From assembly GCF_900106075.1 (NCBI RefSeq), contig NZ_LT629794.1, positions 2,625,501 to 2,689,500 on the forward strand: DNA of 64,000 nt, given 5' to 3'. The position numbers were made by a program, and so were the translations under genes. This document shows, piece by piece, positions 8,211 through 17,944 of this stretch. Positions within the stretch are counted from its first letter, which is position 1; every line of letters begins with the position of its first letter. A model generated the notes under the pieces. That model saw only the letters and a list, made by a program, of their open reading frames with translations. It was not told where the DNA came from and made no database searches. The stretch is from Polaribacter sp. Hel1_33_78. GTDB taxonomy: Bacteria; Bacteroidota; Bacteroidia; Flavobacteriales; Flavobacteriaceae.

Positions 8211-9125
8211 TCAATCTCTAACCAAAGGTAATGTTGAACACCTTAATAAGCCTTCTTGTTTTGCAATTTCTGCGTACGGAACTTCTTCGACTATAAAACC
8301 TTTTTCTCTTAACCAGGTATTTAACCTAGTAAAATTTTGTTCAGAAATAATTACATCTTCAGAAATTGAAAACACGTTACTATTCATGTTGTACATTTCT
8401 TCTTTTGTAACCTCAAATACGTTTTCTTCTCCAAAATAATTCAACAACCATCGATACTCACTTTCAATTAAAAATCCATTTTCATGCAAAATGGCTTTAT
8501 CTTTTCCTATTGGCTGAAAACAACAATCCAAATGTAGTGCGTTTTCCTTGGGATCTGTATTCGATTTTCTTAAATCAAAAGACTTTACAATTTTATGAGG
8601 AAACAAATCTCTTAATGCATGCACTGCCTGCATATTTGTACGAGCTGTGATAAAATCTGAATAATCTACTCCTGAATAAGTGCCTACAAAAATATATTCA
8701 TTCCAGGGCATAACATCTCCTCCTTCTACATGGCATTCTTCAGGTAAAACAATTACGTTATTAGGGTTTATTTGAGAAATAACATTATTTATCGCCTTGT
8801 ATTCTCTTTCTCGATCTGGAAGAATGTTAGCTTCAATAAATTTATCTTCAATAACAAAAGCGATATCTCTTGAAAAAATTTGATTATAATCTTCAATTAC
8901 AATCGGTCTAAAAACTTGAACATCATATTTTTTAAAAACTTTAGCAACAGCTTCCATTTCTAAAATCATATTTTCTTCTTTTGGATAAGTTCCAGCTAAA
9001 ACATGTTGTGCGCTTTTTGGATCATAACAATCCTCTACTTTTGGCACTGGCCCACTACTTTTAGCAATTCCTAAAATAACTGCTCTTAACCTTGAAGTTT
9101 CGTTCTTAATATTAAGTTGTAACAT
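8211..9125 (-). CDS. DDAH-like amidinohydrolase / amidinotransferase family protein
   Basis: A 304-residue member of the guanidino-modifying superfamily (arginine deiminase, dimethylarginine dimethylaminohydrolase, glycine amidinotransferase). The cysteine hydrolase set is visible: Asp in FSRDIAF, Glu in CHVEGGDVM, His in NALHLDCCF and Cys296 in LLRCSTLPLVRD at the C-terminus. The terminal RCSTLPLVR closely resembles DDAH and glycine-amidinotransferase-like proteins. It likely hydrolyses arginine or a methylarginine or acts as an amidinotransferase; the sequence does not decide which. It follows gltA after a terminator; the T-rich tail of that terminator contains TAGATTTT, one base off a -7 box, so expression could come from read-through or an overlapping promoter. 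Confidence 0.85.
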   Translation of the reverse strand: MLQLNIKNETSRLRAVILGIAKSSGPVPKVEDCYDPKSAQHVLAGTYPKEENMILEMEAVAKVFKKYDVQVFRPIVIEDYNQIFSRDIAFVIEDKFIEANILPDREREYKAINNVISQINPNNVIVLPEECHVEGGDVMPWNEYIFVGTYSGVDYSDFITARTNMQAVHALRDLFPHKIVKSFDLRKSNTDPKENALHLDCCFQPIGKDKAILHENGFLIESEYRWLLNYFGEENVFEVTKEEMYNMNSNVFSISEDVIISEQNFTRLNTWLREKGFIVEEVPYAEIAKQEGLLRCSTLPLVRD

Positions 9126-9149
9126 ATCTATTTTTAAAAATCTATAAAA

Positions 9150-9174
9150 AAAGCCTCATACATTATGAAGCTTT
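9150..9174 (-). terminator. Terminator after gltA
   Basis: AAAGC-c-TCATA (9150-9160) pairs with TATGA-a-GCTTT (9164-9174) around a CAT loop, followed by seven T on the minus strand. Confidence 0.75.
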
Positions 9175-9203
9175 CAATTTTTTAGTAAAAATAACACTAT
9201 TTT

Positions 9204-10490
9204 TTATCTTTCCTCTAATTTTACAAAAGGTCTTTCGTTTTCACCTATGTAAATTTGACGAGGTCGACCTATTGGTTCTTTTTTAAGACGCATTTCTTTC
9301 CATTGTGCAATCCAACCTGGTAAACGCCCTAATGCAAACATTACTGTAAACATTTCTACTGGAATATCCATCGCTCTGTATATAATTCCTGAATAAAAAT
9401 CCACATTTGGATATAATTTTCTTTCAACGAAATAAGGATCATTTAGAGCTTCTTGCTCTAAACCTCTAGCAACTTCTAAAATAGGATCCTCTACGCCTAA
9501 ACTATTTAAGACTTCATCTGCTGCTTCCTTAATAATTTTAGCTCTTGGATCAAAGTTTTTATAAACTCTATGACCAAAGCCCATTAATCGAAAAGGATCA
9601 TTTTTATCTTTTGCTTTTGCCATGTATTTTTTAGTATCTCCACCATCAGCTTTAATAGCTTCTAACATTTCTAAAACGGCTTGGTTAGCACCACCATGCA
9701 ATGGACCCCAAAGTGCAGATATTCCAGCGGAAAGTGAAGCAAATAAACCTGCATGAGAAGAGCCTACAATTCTTACCGTGGATGTAGAACAGTTTTGTTC
9801 ATGATCTGCATGTAAAATAAGTAACTTGTCTAAAGCATTTCTAATAATTGGATTTATTTCAAAATCTTCATTTGGCTGTTTGAACATTAAATACATAATG
9901 TTCTCTACATAACCCAAAGATTTTTTCCCATAGTTTAAATGCAATCCTTTTTTCTTGCGCATAGTCCACCCAACCAATACAGGAAACTTAGCCAAAATTC
10001 TAACGATTGCATTATACATATCTTCTCTTGACTCAATGTTTACTGAGGCAGGATTAAAAGCGGTTAAAGCACTTGTTAACGAGGACAAAACCCCCATTGG
10101 ATGCGCTGTTTTTGGAAATGCTTCCAAAATTTTTCTAACGTCATCGTCTACTAATGAATGTGACTTTATATCTGAATGAAACTTATCTAATTGTTCTTTA
10201 TTTGGTAAATCTCCAAATATTAAAGCATAAGAAACTTCTAAAAAATCTGCTTTTTCTGCCAACTCTTCAATAGCGTAACCTCTATATCTTAAAACACCTT
10301 TTTCTCCATCTAAAAAAGTAATAGCACTTTCACAAGAACCTGTATTTTTGAAACCTGGATCAATAGTTATCACTCCATTTGTTGCACTTCTTAACGTTTT
10401 AATATTAATAGCAACTTCATTCTCTGTTCCTTTTACAAGCGGGAATTCGTAAGAATTATTTCCTATTTGTAATTTAGCGATATCTGACAT
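9204..10490 (-). CDS. gltA: Citrate synthase
   Basis: Condenses acetyl-CoA and oxaloacetate to citrate, first step of the TCA cycle, in the cytoplasm. The 428 residues match the hexameric type II enzyme of Gram-negative bacteria. Active-site blocks are intact: HADHEQNCSTSTVR with the substrate-binding histidine, the GPLHGGANQAV block with the catalytic histidine, FGHRVYKNFDPRA with the oxaloacetate-binding histidine and arginine, and the aspartate in YPNVDFYSG. The N-terminal small beta domain (to about residue 50) typical of type II enzymes is present. It is the third of the core genes carA, eno, gltA on this strand, each separated by its own terminator, so it is probably transcribed alone. 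Confidence 0.98.
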   Translation of the reverse strand: MSDIAKLQIGNNSYEFPLVKGTENEVAINIKTLRSATNGVITIDPGFKNTGSCESAITFLDGEKGVLRYRGYAIEELAEKADFLEVSYALIFGDLPNKEQLDKFHSDIKSHSLVDDDVRKILEAFPKTAHPMGVLSSLTSALTAFNPASVNIESREDMYNAIVRILAKFPVLVGWTMRKKKGLHLNYGKKSLGYVENIMYLMFKQPNEDFEINPIIRNALDKLLILHADHEQNCSTSTVRIVGSSHAGLFASLSAGISALWGPLHGGANQAVLEMLEAIKADGGDTKKYMAKAKDKNDPFRLMGFGHRVYKNFDPRAKIIKEAADEVLNSLGVEDPILEVARGLEQEALNDPYFVERKLYPNVDFYSGIIYRAMDIPVEMFTVMFALGRLPGWIAQWKEMRLKKEPIGRPRQIYIGENERPFVKLEER

Positions 10491-10617
10491 TATATTGATG
10501 ATTTTTGTATATTATTTGCAGGCACAATATACCATATTTTCAATAGATTTATAGGCCATTCCCAATAGATTTTTAAAATCCTAAAATAACATTCACTTAT
10601 ATATTTATAACAAAAAA

Positions 10618-10644
10618 AAAGCTTCATAAAATTTATGAAGCTTT
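10618..10644 (-). terminator. Terminator after eno
   Basis: AAAGCTTCATA (10618-10628) pairs with TATGAAGCTTT (10634-10644), with a minus-strand T-run below, 21 nt past the eno stop codon. Confidence 0.85.
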
Positions 10645-10665
10645 AATTTAAACAAATTGTATGAT

Positions 10666-11970
<1,305 letters not shown>

Positions 11971-12084
11971 TTAATTTTTGTGTATTTTAATCATATGCTA
12001 AATTACGAAATGTCTAAATCATTTAATCACTTGTGAATGATTAATTACGAAAACGATTGCACAAAAAGAAGCTTAAATAAAAAA

Positions 12085-12106
12085 CCCACTCAGAAAACTG
12101 AGTGGG
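12085..12106 (-). terminator. Terminator after carA
   Basis: CCCACTCAG (12085-12093) and CTGAGTGGG (12098-12106) form a nine-pair GC-rich stem with an AAAA loop (as read on plus), followed on the minus strand by six T. It lies 125 bp past carA. Confidence 0.88.
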
Positions 12107-12230
12107 AAAATTGCTATGAAAAAGAATGTGATTTTTACATCACAAATCAAATATAATTATTTTTATTCAAAAAAAAACATAAAAATCATAAAAATCAATA
12201 AACTGTCGATGAAATACAGAAAAGTTACGA

Positions 12231-13343
12231 TTAAGCCTTTTTTGCTTGCTTTATATTAGATATGAATTCGTCAAATAAATACTCAGAATCATGAGGTCCA
12301 GGACTTGCTTCTGGGTGATATTGCACAGAAAAAGCATTCTTATCTTTTAAACGAATGCCTGCAACAGTATGATCATTTAAATGTACGTGGGTAATTTCTA
12401 CATTTTCATTGGCTTCAGCTTCTTCTCTATTAATAGCAAAACCATGATTTTGAGAAGTAATTTCTCCTTTTCCCGTTAGCAAGTTTTTTACAGGGTGGTT
12501 AATTCCCCTATGACCATTATGCATTTTATAAGTAGAAATCCCATTTGCTAAAGCTATTACTTGATGCCCTAAACAAATTCCGAATAAAGGTAAATTTCTT
12601 TTAATAATTTCTTTAGCAACAGCCTGAGCTTCAAATAATGGCTCTGGATCTCCAGGACCATTTGAAATAAAATATCCATCAGGATTAAAAGCTGCTAATT
12701 CATCAAAAGAAGAATCAAAAGGAAACACTTTTATATAAGCCCCTCTTTTTACTAAATTCCTTAAAATATTGTTTTTAATACCAATATCTAGAGCCGAAAT
12801 TTTAATGTCAGAATTTTCATCACCAACCAAATAAGGCTCTTTAGTAGAAACTTTAGATGCTAATTCTAAACCTTTCATGCTAGGAACTTTAGCTAACTGT
12901 TTCTTTAATATATCAATATTTTCTATATCCGTAGAAATAATAGCATTCATAGCTCCATTATCTCTAATATAGGCCACTAATGCTCTTGTATCTACATCTG
13001 AAATGGCAACTAAATTATGTTCTAAAAACCAATCTTTTAAATTTCCTTCAGAATTTACTCTTGAATGTGTAAAACTAAAATTTCTGCAAATTAAACCAGA
13101 AATTTTAATCCCATCCGATTCTACTTCTTCATTATTCACTCCATAATTACCAATATGAGCATTGGTCGCTACCATTAGCTGACCAAAATAAGAAGGATCT
13201 GTAAATATTTCTTGGTAACCTGTCATACCTGTATTAAAACAAATTTCTCCAGTAGATGTTCCCTCTATTCCAACAGATTTTCCATAAAAAATTGTTCCGT
13301 CTGCTAATAAAACTAAAGCCTTTTTACGTGTTTGATATTTCAT
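12231..13343 (-). CDS. carA: Carbamoyl-phosphate synthase small (glutaminase) subunit
   Basis: Hydrolyses glutamine and channels ammonia to CarB for carbamoyl phosphate, feeding pyrimidine and arginine synthesis. The 370-residue protein has the CPSase small-chain N-terminal domain (LADGTIFYGKSVG, FNTGMTGYQEIFTDPSY) and a class I glutamine amidotransferase domain from about 190, with the nucleophile cysteine in FGICLGHQ near 255 and the His-Glu of VQYHPEASPGP. No carB is in the window. The upstream gene block ends in a terminator whose T-tail includes a near-consensus promoter for carA (13368-13397), giving a leader of about 20 nt. Confidence 0.97.
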   Translation of the reverse strand: MKYQTRKKALVLLADGTIFYGKSVGIEGTSTGEICFNTGMTGYQEIFTDPSYFGQLMVATNAHIGNYGVNNEEVESDGIKISGLICRNFSFTHSRVNSEGNLKDWFLEHNLVAISDVDTRALVAYIRDNGAMNAIISTDIENIDILKKQLAKVPSMKGLELASKVSTKEPYLVGDENSDIKISALDIGIKNNILRNLVKRGAYIKVFPFDSSFDELAAFNPDGYFISNGPGDPEPLFEAQAVAKEIIKRNLPLFGICLGHQVIALANGISTYKMHNGHRGINHPVKNLLTGKGEITSQNHGFAINREEAEANENVEITHVHLNDHTVAGIRLKDKNAFSVQYHPEASPGPHDSEYLFDEFISNIKQAKKA

Positions 13344-13367
13344 TTATTCTGGTTGTTTTTGATAATG

Positions 13368-13397
13368 TAAAAATATAAAAAAAGGGATAAACGTAAA
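13368..13397 (-). promoter_or_regulatory. Possible carA promoter overlapping a terminator
   Basis: On the minus strand TTTA (13394-13397) is followed after 18 nt by TATTTTTA (13368-13375), each one base off the TTTG/TAnnTTTG consensus. The -33 box sits at the apex of the terminator hairpin at 13381-13410 and the -7 box in its T-rich tail. Confidence 0.4.
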
Positions 13398-13410
13398 CGT
13401 TTATCCCTTT
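13381..13410 (-). terminator. Terminator after the three-paralog operon
   Basis: A perfect 14-pair stem, AAAGGGATAAACGT (13381-13394) with ACGTTTATCCCTTT (13397-13410), followed by a T-rich minus-strand tail, 21 nt past the stop of the last paralog. Confidence 0.9.
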
Positions 13411-13431
13411 GAATTTATTAATAATTTCATA

Positions 13432-14142
13432 CTATAAACTAGTATTATAATTTAATATTTGTTTCACATCTTTTTCTTTTCGAAAAGATAAATTTTTAAG
13501 TTTAACATATTCCCTTGTAGCATCGATCCTATCACTATCAATTAAAGTTAATACTTTCCTTTTTGTAAATCTAAACTTGATTAAGGATTCACCCTTTAGA
13601 ACATAAAATGTATTTTTTCGGATAATTTTGTCATTAACTCTATTAATCATTGGATTTGGAGAACCTTCTACCGTATGAAGATAGAAACTTTTTAAAATAG
13701 AAAATTTATCAGACTCAAAAAGAACTTCACAAATTGTTCTGCCCTTTTCTGAATAAATATTTTTGTAAACTTTATTATTCACAACTATTTTATCTATCCC
13801 ATTCATGTTAAAAGTAAAAATAGAATCTTTACTTAACCTAGTTAGAAATAAATTTCTTTTAATATTTAAGTTAATATTTTTAAGAGAATATTTATAGTTG
13901 TCTTTTGTATAAACAACAGCTTTGTTCTCCCACTCATCAAAAAGATATTCTGTACCGTCGATTGCTCTTTTTGGATTGTAAAAATAACCTGACGTTCCAT
14001 GACTTTGAATATTGGTAGAAGCCGCAGAAGTTAAATTAATCGAAGAATTTTGGGTAAATCCAGAATTCTCCTCTTGAGAATACCCCAGATAACCCGCTAA
14101 AATTATGATGATGTATGTAATATGTTTAAATGAATGTTTCAC
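13432..14142 (-). CDS. Secreted protein of unknown function, paralog 1 of 3
   Basis: I do not recognise a characterised family. The 236-residue protein has a signal peptide (hydrophobic ITYIIIILAGYLGY ending in SQ, about 23 residues), a low-complexity Ser/Asn/Thr stretch, then a core shared with the two genes upstream: GYFYNP, G-T-EYLFDEWENKAVVYT (around 65-80), a KYSLKNINLNIKRN segment, and NPMINRVNDKIIRK (around 162-175). The C-terminus is basic (KLKNLSFRKEKDVKQIL). It is closer to paralog 3 than to paralog 2. It is last in the operon, 61 nt after paralog 2, and followed by a strong terminator. The export signal and beta-rich pattern suggest a periplasmic or surface location; function is not inferred. 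Confidence 0.8.
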   Translation of the reverse strand: MKHSFKHITYIIIILAGYLGYSQEENSGFTQNSSINLTSAASTNIQSHGTSGYFYNPKRAIDGTEYLFDEWENKAVVYTKDNYKYSLKNINLNIKRNLFLTRLSKDSIFTFNMNGIDKIVVNNKVYKNIYSEKGRTICEVLFESDKFSILKSFYLHTVEGSPNPMINRVNDKIIRKNTFYVLKGESLIKFRFTKRKVLTLIDSDRIDATREYVKLKNLSFRKEKDVKQILNYNTSL

Positions 14143-14203
14143 AGCTATGTTTTTATTATTTAAAATTAAAAAAGCAAATTAATAAAAAATATATTAAATA
14201 AAA

Positions 14204-15022
14204 TTATAAATTATCACAATATTTTAAAATAACTTTAAGATCTTCAATACTCTTAAATGACAACCTATAATTTTTTATATATAATTTTAAATCTGCAATT
14301 TTGTTTTTCTCTACAAGGTACTTAATATTAGATTTTTTAAGTTTAAATGGTATTAGTTTATTTTTCTTTAATAAGTAATAATTACTTTTTTGTTTAATTT
14401 CACTGTCTGGTCTGTTTACCATAGGATTTTTAGATCTTTCAATAAAAGAAATAGAATATGCTTTTAATAGTGATATATTTTTACCGTCGTAGACAATCTC
14501 ATGCAACTTCGTTGAATAATTATTTGGTTCTTCAAAATATTTAAAAGACCTACCATTAATCAATACCTTAGTAAATGAATTTTTATTTAATATAAAGGTA
14601 GAGTCCTTATCTATTTTAGTCATAAATGCATCTTTTTCGATATGATAATTAATGTTATTGAATAAATATTTCTTTTTACCGAGTATAACTTCACCATTAT
14701 TGTCCCATGTATCAAATAAATAAATAGAACCTTTAATGTTTCTTTTTTCAAAGTCTATATCATCAAATTGAGCCAACATACCCAACATTTTAGACCATTC
14801 TCCGGAATTACCCAATCCGTCTGCATAACTATTAGTGCCATTCAAATTTTCCGCAGGAGGCATTCCTCCAGACATTTCAAGAGCTTCTACAAAGGTTTGT
14901 GAAAAGGAACTTAATGACAAAAGAAAAACTAAAGGAAGTAATAGTTTTTTAATTTTAATAGTTTTCATAGTTTTCATAGTTTTCATAGTTTTCATAGTTT
15001 TCATAGTTTTCATAGTTTTCAT
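14204..15022 (-). CDS. Secreted protein of unknown function, paralog 2 of 3, with tandem ATG start
   Basis: A 272-residue ORF whose first 21 residues are seven copies of Met-Lys-Thr, encoded by a nine-base repeat (14957-15028). Translation could start at any of seven ATGs; the innermost, at 14968, gives an ordinary signal peptide (MKTIKIKK then LLLPLVFLLSLSSFSQ). The mature part has a longer N-terminal region than its paralogs (Gly/Met-rich, SGGMPPAENLNG), then the shared core: GSIYLFDTWDNNGEVIL, YLFNNINYHIEKDAF, NPMVNRPDSEIKQK, and a C-terminal YIKNYRLSFKSIEDLKVIL. It starts 34 nt after paralog 3 and is the most diverged of the three. Function is unknown. Confidence 0.8.
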   Translation of the reverse strand: MKTMKTMKTMKTMKTMKTMKTIKIKKLLLPLVFLLSLSSFSQTFVEALEMSGGMPPAENLNGTNSYADGLGNSGEWSKMLGMLAQFDDIDFEKRNIKGSIYLFDTWDNNGEVILGKKKYLFNNINYHIEKDAFMTKIDKDSTFILNKNSFTKVLINGRSFKYFEEPNNYSTKLHEIVYDGKNISLLKAYSISFIERSKNPMVNRPDSEIKQKSNYYLLKKNKLIPFKLKKSNIKYLVEKNKIADLKLYIKNYRLSFKSIEDLKVILKYCDNL

Positions 15023-15028
15023 AGTTTT
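14957..15028 (-). repeat. Nine-base tandem repeat carrying seven ATG start codons
   Basis: Eight head-to-tail copies of a nine-base unit, AAAACTATG on the minus strand; the copy furthest into the gene is changed to AAAACTATT. Seven copies each provide an in-frame ATG for paralog 2. The unit length is a multiple of three, so copy-number change lengthens the n-region of the signal peptide without a frameshift. The unit itself looks like the A-rich start context (AAAACT-ATG-AAAAC) common in this genus-level group. Confidence 0.95.
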
Positions 15029-15056
15029 AATATTATGGTTAATTATTTAAATATTC

Positions 15057-15752
15057 TTATATGCTACCCGCATGTGTTAATATTCTTTTGACATCTTCTT
15101 CAATAAAATAAGATAATCTATTTCTTCTCACGTATTTTTTTAGATTCTCTAATTTAGATGAATGAAAAAGATTTAATACATTTTTTTTAGTGAGCTTAAT
15201 TTTTGTAAACTCTTTGTCTTTATATATAAAATAAGAATATCTTTTTATTACTTTATCATTTGGCCTATTAATCATAGGATTGGCAGAAGCTTTAACATAT
15301 TGAACATGAACACTTTTTAATAATGCAAATTTACTCGATTCATAAACCACTTGAAATATGCGTTTTTTTTCATTTAATATGTACTGCCTAAAAATTTTAT
15401 TCTCAATAATAATCTTATCAACATTCTGTATATTAAAAGTATAAATAGAATCTACAGCTACTTTAGAAACAAATGAATTCATCTCTAGGTTTAAATTTAT
15501 GTTTCTTAATAAATATGTGTAATTGTCTTTTGTATAAATCCTTGCATTATTTTCCCAATTATTAAAAAGATATACTGAACCCTCTACTTTTACTTTCGGA
15601 TTGTAAAAATAAGCCATGGAACCATATGAACTTTGTACTGCACTGCCTGCTCTTAACACGGAAGAACCCGTATTATTAATAACCCCCTGATTATCTTGAG
15701 CATTTAATTGAAAAACACAAAAAAATAGAGTAATTAGAATAAAAATTTTCAT
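15057..15752 (-). CDS. Secreted protein of unknown function, paralog 3 of 3 (first in operon)
   Basis: A 231-residue protein with a clear signal peptide (MKIFILITLFFCVFQLNAQ, about 19 residues). The mature part shares the family core: AYFYNPKVKVEGSVYLFNNW near 48-67, ENNARIYTKDNYTYLLRNIN, NPMINRPNDKVIKR near 160, and a basic C-terminal RRNRLSYFIEEDVKRIL. No known domain is recognised. It is the first gene of the three-gene operon, with a TATTTTTG -7 element 34 nt upstream of the ATG, and is most like paralog 1. The whole cassette sits between the otherwise core genes rplQ and carA. Location is inferred as periplasmic or surface-exposed. Confidence 0.8.
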   Translation of the reverse strand: MKIFILITLFFCVFQLNAQDNQGVINNTGSSVLRAGSAVQSSYGSMAYFYNPKVKVEGSVYLFNNWENNARIYTKDNYTYLLRNINLNLEMNSFVSKVAVDSIYTFNIQNVDKIIIENKIFRQYILNEKKRIFQVVYESSKFALLKSVHVQYVKASANPMINRPNDKVIKRYSYFIYKDKEFTKIKLTKKNVLNLFHSSKLENLKKYVRRNRLSYFIEEDVKRILTHAGSI

Positions 15753-16261
15753 AAGCTAATATATTATAATTAACCTAATACCTATCAAAAATAATGCCAA
15801 TTAGAATAGGTCCGTTTATTAAAAAAAAGTAGCTTTAAATTATAAGAACAAAAAAAAATAAGTGATTTCCAAAAATTTAATAGTTATTAAAAAATATAAT
15901 AAAAAAAAATAAGCTGATTTAAGCAGGAAATTGAGTCTCTAAATTATTGCAGATAAGAAACAAAAAGGTTATTCAGAATACCTAAAAAAACACAAAGAAG
16001 AAAATATTATTTTTTAGTAATACAAAAAGACGTAACAATAAATGAAGTTACAAATTCTATTATCACCAATTTGATAAAAGGAATCAGCAAATTTTTAATT
16101 GGATAATTAACTTGCTTAAATAATAAATCTTAAAATAAGATATAGCATCTACATTGATTCAAAAGGTTCATGGGTTACACCAAAAATTTGAAATACTTAA
16201 AGAATAATTGGTCACAACTTAAGTATGCATAATCACAAAGATGATCGTATTTAGGCCTAAA
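15753..16261. other. Intergenic region with possible decayed coding remnants
   Basis: About 500 bp without an intact gene. Near 15784-15793 is the paralog operon promoter. On the plus strand, around 15945-16110, protein-like fragments in two frames (IADKKQKGYSEYLKKHKEEN, then FLVIQKDVTINEVTNSI) would join by one frameshift, and around 16135-16190 another fragment (IRYSIYIDSKGSWVTPK) ends in stops. This looks like the debris of a lost gene, but I cannot name it. Confidence 0.35.
15786..15793 (-). promoter_or_regulatory. Promoter -7 element of the three-paralog operon
   Basis: TATTTTTG on the minus strand, an exact TAnnTTTG match, 33 nt before the paralog 3 ATG. No TTTG is present at the -33 position. 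Confidence 0.45.
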
Positions 16262-16265
16262 AAAA

Positions 16266-16297
16266 AAGGTTGAAGAAAATTTAATTTCTTCAACCTT
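16266..16297 (-). terminator. Terminator at the end of the ribosomal protein cluster
   Basis: AAGGTTGAAGAAA (16266-16278) pairs perfectly with TTTCTTCAACCTT (16285-16297) around a six-base loop, followed by seven T on the minus strand, 24 nt after rplQ. Confidence 0.92.
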
Positions 16298-16321
16298 ATA
16301 TTTAATGATACAAAATTTGAA

Positions 16322-16795
16322 TTATTCTTCAGATTTTGTTTCTGTTACCGTTTCTTCTACTTGAGCAACATCAGCTTTTTTGCTTCTTCCTCTACGTGTA
16401 GATTTTTTAGCTTTTGTACCTTTAGGATTATAAATTTCGTTGTAATCAACTAATTCTACCATTGCCATTGGAGCATTATCTCCTTGACGATTTCCTAACT
16501 TGATGATTCGAATATAACCTCCTGGTCTGTCTGCAACTTTAACAGAAATTTCTTTAAACAATTCCGTTACAGCAAACTTATCACGTAGATAAGAGAATAC
16601 AACTCGTCTATTGTGCGTTGTATCTACCTTAGATTTTGTAATTAATGGCTCAACAAATACTCTTAAAGCTTTCGCTTTTGCTACAGTAGTGTTAATACGC
16701 TTGTGCTCTATTAAGGAACAAGTCATATTTGCTAACATCGCTTTCCTGTGCGCTGTTTTTCTACCTAAATGATTGAATTTTTTTCCGTGTCTCAT
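16322..16795 (-). CDS. rplQ: 50S ribosomal protein L17
   Basis: L17 binds 23S rRNA near the peptide exit tunnel. The first 115 residues match the family ([44 protein letters not shown]). A charged C-terminal tail of about 40 residues, Lys/Arg-rich then Glu/Thr-rich, brings it to 157, longer than the E. coli 127; such tails are common in Bacteroidota. It is the last gene of the alpha cluster, 60 nt after rpoA, with a strong terminator behind it. Confidence 0.97.
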   Translation of the reverse strand: MRHGKKFNHLGRKTAHRKAMLANMTCSLIEHKRINTTVAKAKALRVFVEPLITKSKVDTTHNRRVVFSYLRDKFAVTELFKEISVKVADRPGGYIRIIKLGNRQGDNAPMAMVELVDYNEIYNPKGTKAKKSTRRGRSKKADVAQVEETVTETKSEE

Positions 16796-16855
16796 GACGT
16801 TTGTTTTATGCTTTCATCTTGCATCTACTCATTATGAGGAGCAAAATATGAAAGG

Positions 16856-17848
16856 TTAATCTCTATCTAATTTGTATTTTGTTAAATCCATTCCGAAGTT
16901 TAATCCTTTAACAATAACCAATTCTTCTAGCTCTGTTAATGACTTTTTACCAAAATTACGAAACTTCATTAAATCACTCTTATTAAAAGAAACTAAGTCT
17001 CCTAAAGTATCTACTTCTGCTGCTTTTAAACAATTTAAAGCCCTAACAGAAAGATCCATATCGATTAATCTAGTTTTTAACAATTGACGCATATGCAATG
17101 ATTCCTCATCATACGTTTCGGTTTGTGCAATTTCATCTGCCTCTAAAGTGATACGCTCATCAGAGAATAACATAAAGTGGTGAATTAATATTTTTGCAGC
17201 TTCCGTTAAAGCATCTTTTGGATTGATTGACCCATCAGTATCTATATCGAAAATTAACTTCTCATAATCCGTTTTCTGCTCTACACGAAAATTTTCAATG
17301 GAATATTTCACATTCTTAATTGGCGTGTAAATAGAATCAGTAAAGATTGTCCCTATTGGCGCAGAAGCTTTTTTATTTTCCTCTGCAGGCACAAATCCTC
17401 TACCTTTTTCTATAGTAATCTCTGCATTTAATTTTACAGATTTATCCATATTACAGATAACCAAATCTGGATTCAATACTTGGAAGCCAGAGATAAATTT
17501 CTGCAAATCTCCAGCAGTAAATTGCTCTTGTCCAGAAACTGAAATTGAAACAGTTTCTCTATCAGTTTCATCTATTTGTTTCTTAAAACGAACTTGCTTC
17601 AAGTTTAATATAATTTCAGTAACATCTTCTACAATTCCAGGAACCGTAGAAAACTCGTGTTCTACACCATCTAATCTTAATGATGTAATTGCAAATCCTT
17701 CTAAAGAAGATAAAAGTACTCTTCTTAATGCATTTCCTACAGTTAAACCAAATCCTGGTTCTAAGGGTCTGAATTCAAATCTACCAGTAAAATCAGTAGA
17801 TTCAATCATTATTACTTTATCGGGCTTTTGAAAATTTAAAATTGCCAT
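16856..17848 (-). CDS. rpoA: RNA polymerase subunit alpha
   Basis: Scaffold for RNA polymerase assembly. The 330 residues comprise the N-terminal dimerisation domain ([28 protein letters not shown] near 25-52) and the C-terminal domain after about 245 with helix-hairpin-helix motifs ([34 protein letters not shown]). The alphaCTD DNA-contact region is intact. It lies between rpsD and rplQ in the usual alpha-operon order, after a 96-nt gap. Confidence 0.98.
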   Translation of the reverse strand: MAILNFQKPDKVIMIESTDFTGRFEFRPLEPGFGLTVGNALRRVLLSSLEGFAITSLRLDGVEHEFSTVPGIVEDVTEIILNLKQVRFKKQIDETDRETVSISVSGQEQFTAGDLQKFISGFQVLNPDLVICNMDKSVKLNAEITIEKGRGFVPAEENKKASAPIGTIFTDSIYTPIKNVKYSIENFRVEQKTDYEKLIFDIDTDGSINPKDALTEAAKILIHHFMLFSDERITLEADEIAQTETYDEESLHMRQLLKTRLIDMDLSVRALNCLKAAEVDTLGDLVSFNKSDLMKFRNFGKKSLTELEELVIVKGLNFGMDLTKYKLDRD

Positions 17849-17944
17849 ATGTTTCTTCTTTTTAATTGCTAATTAGTTGCGCGGCATATAAGTCTGAAGA
17901 AATACAAACATACCCTTTGGCTAAATTGCAATATTATTATTTTA

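Noticed and set aside
14957..15028. Possible CRISPR or minisatellite unrelated to genes
   Set aside because: Units are nine bases, head-to-tail without spacers, and lie in frame at a start codon.
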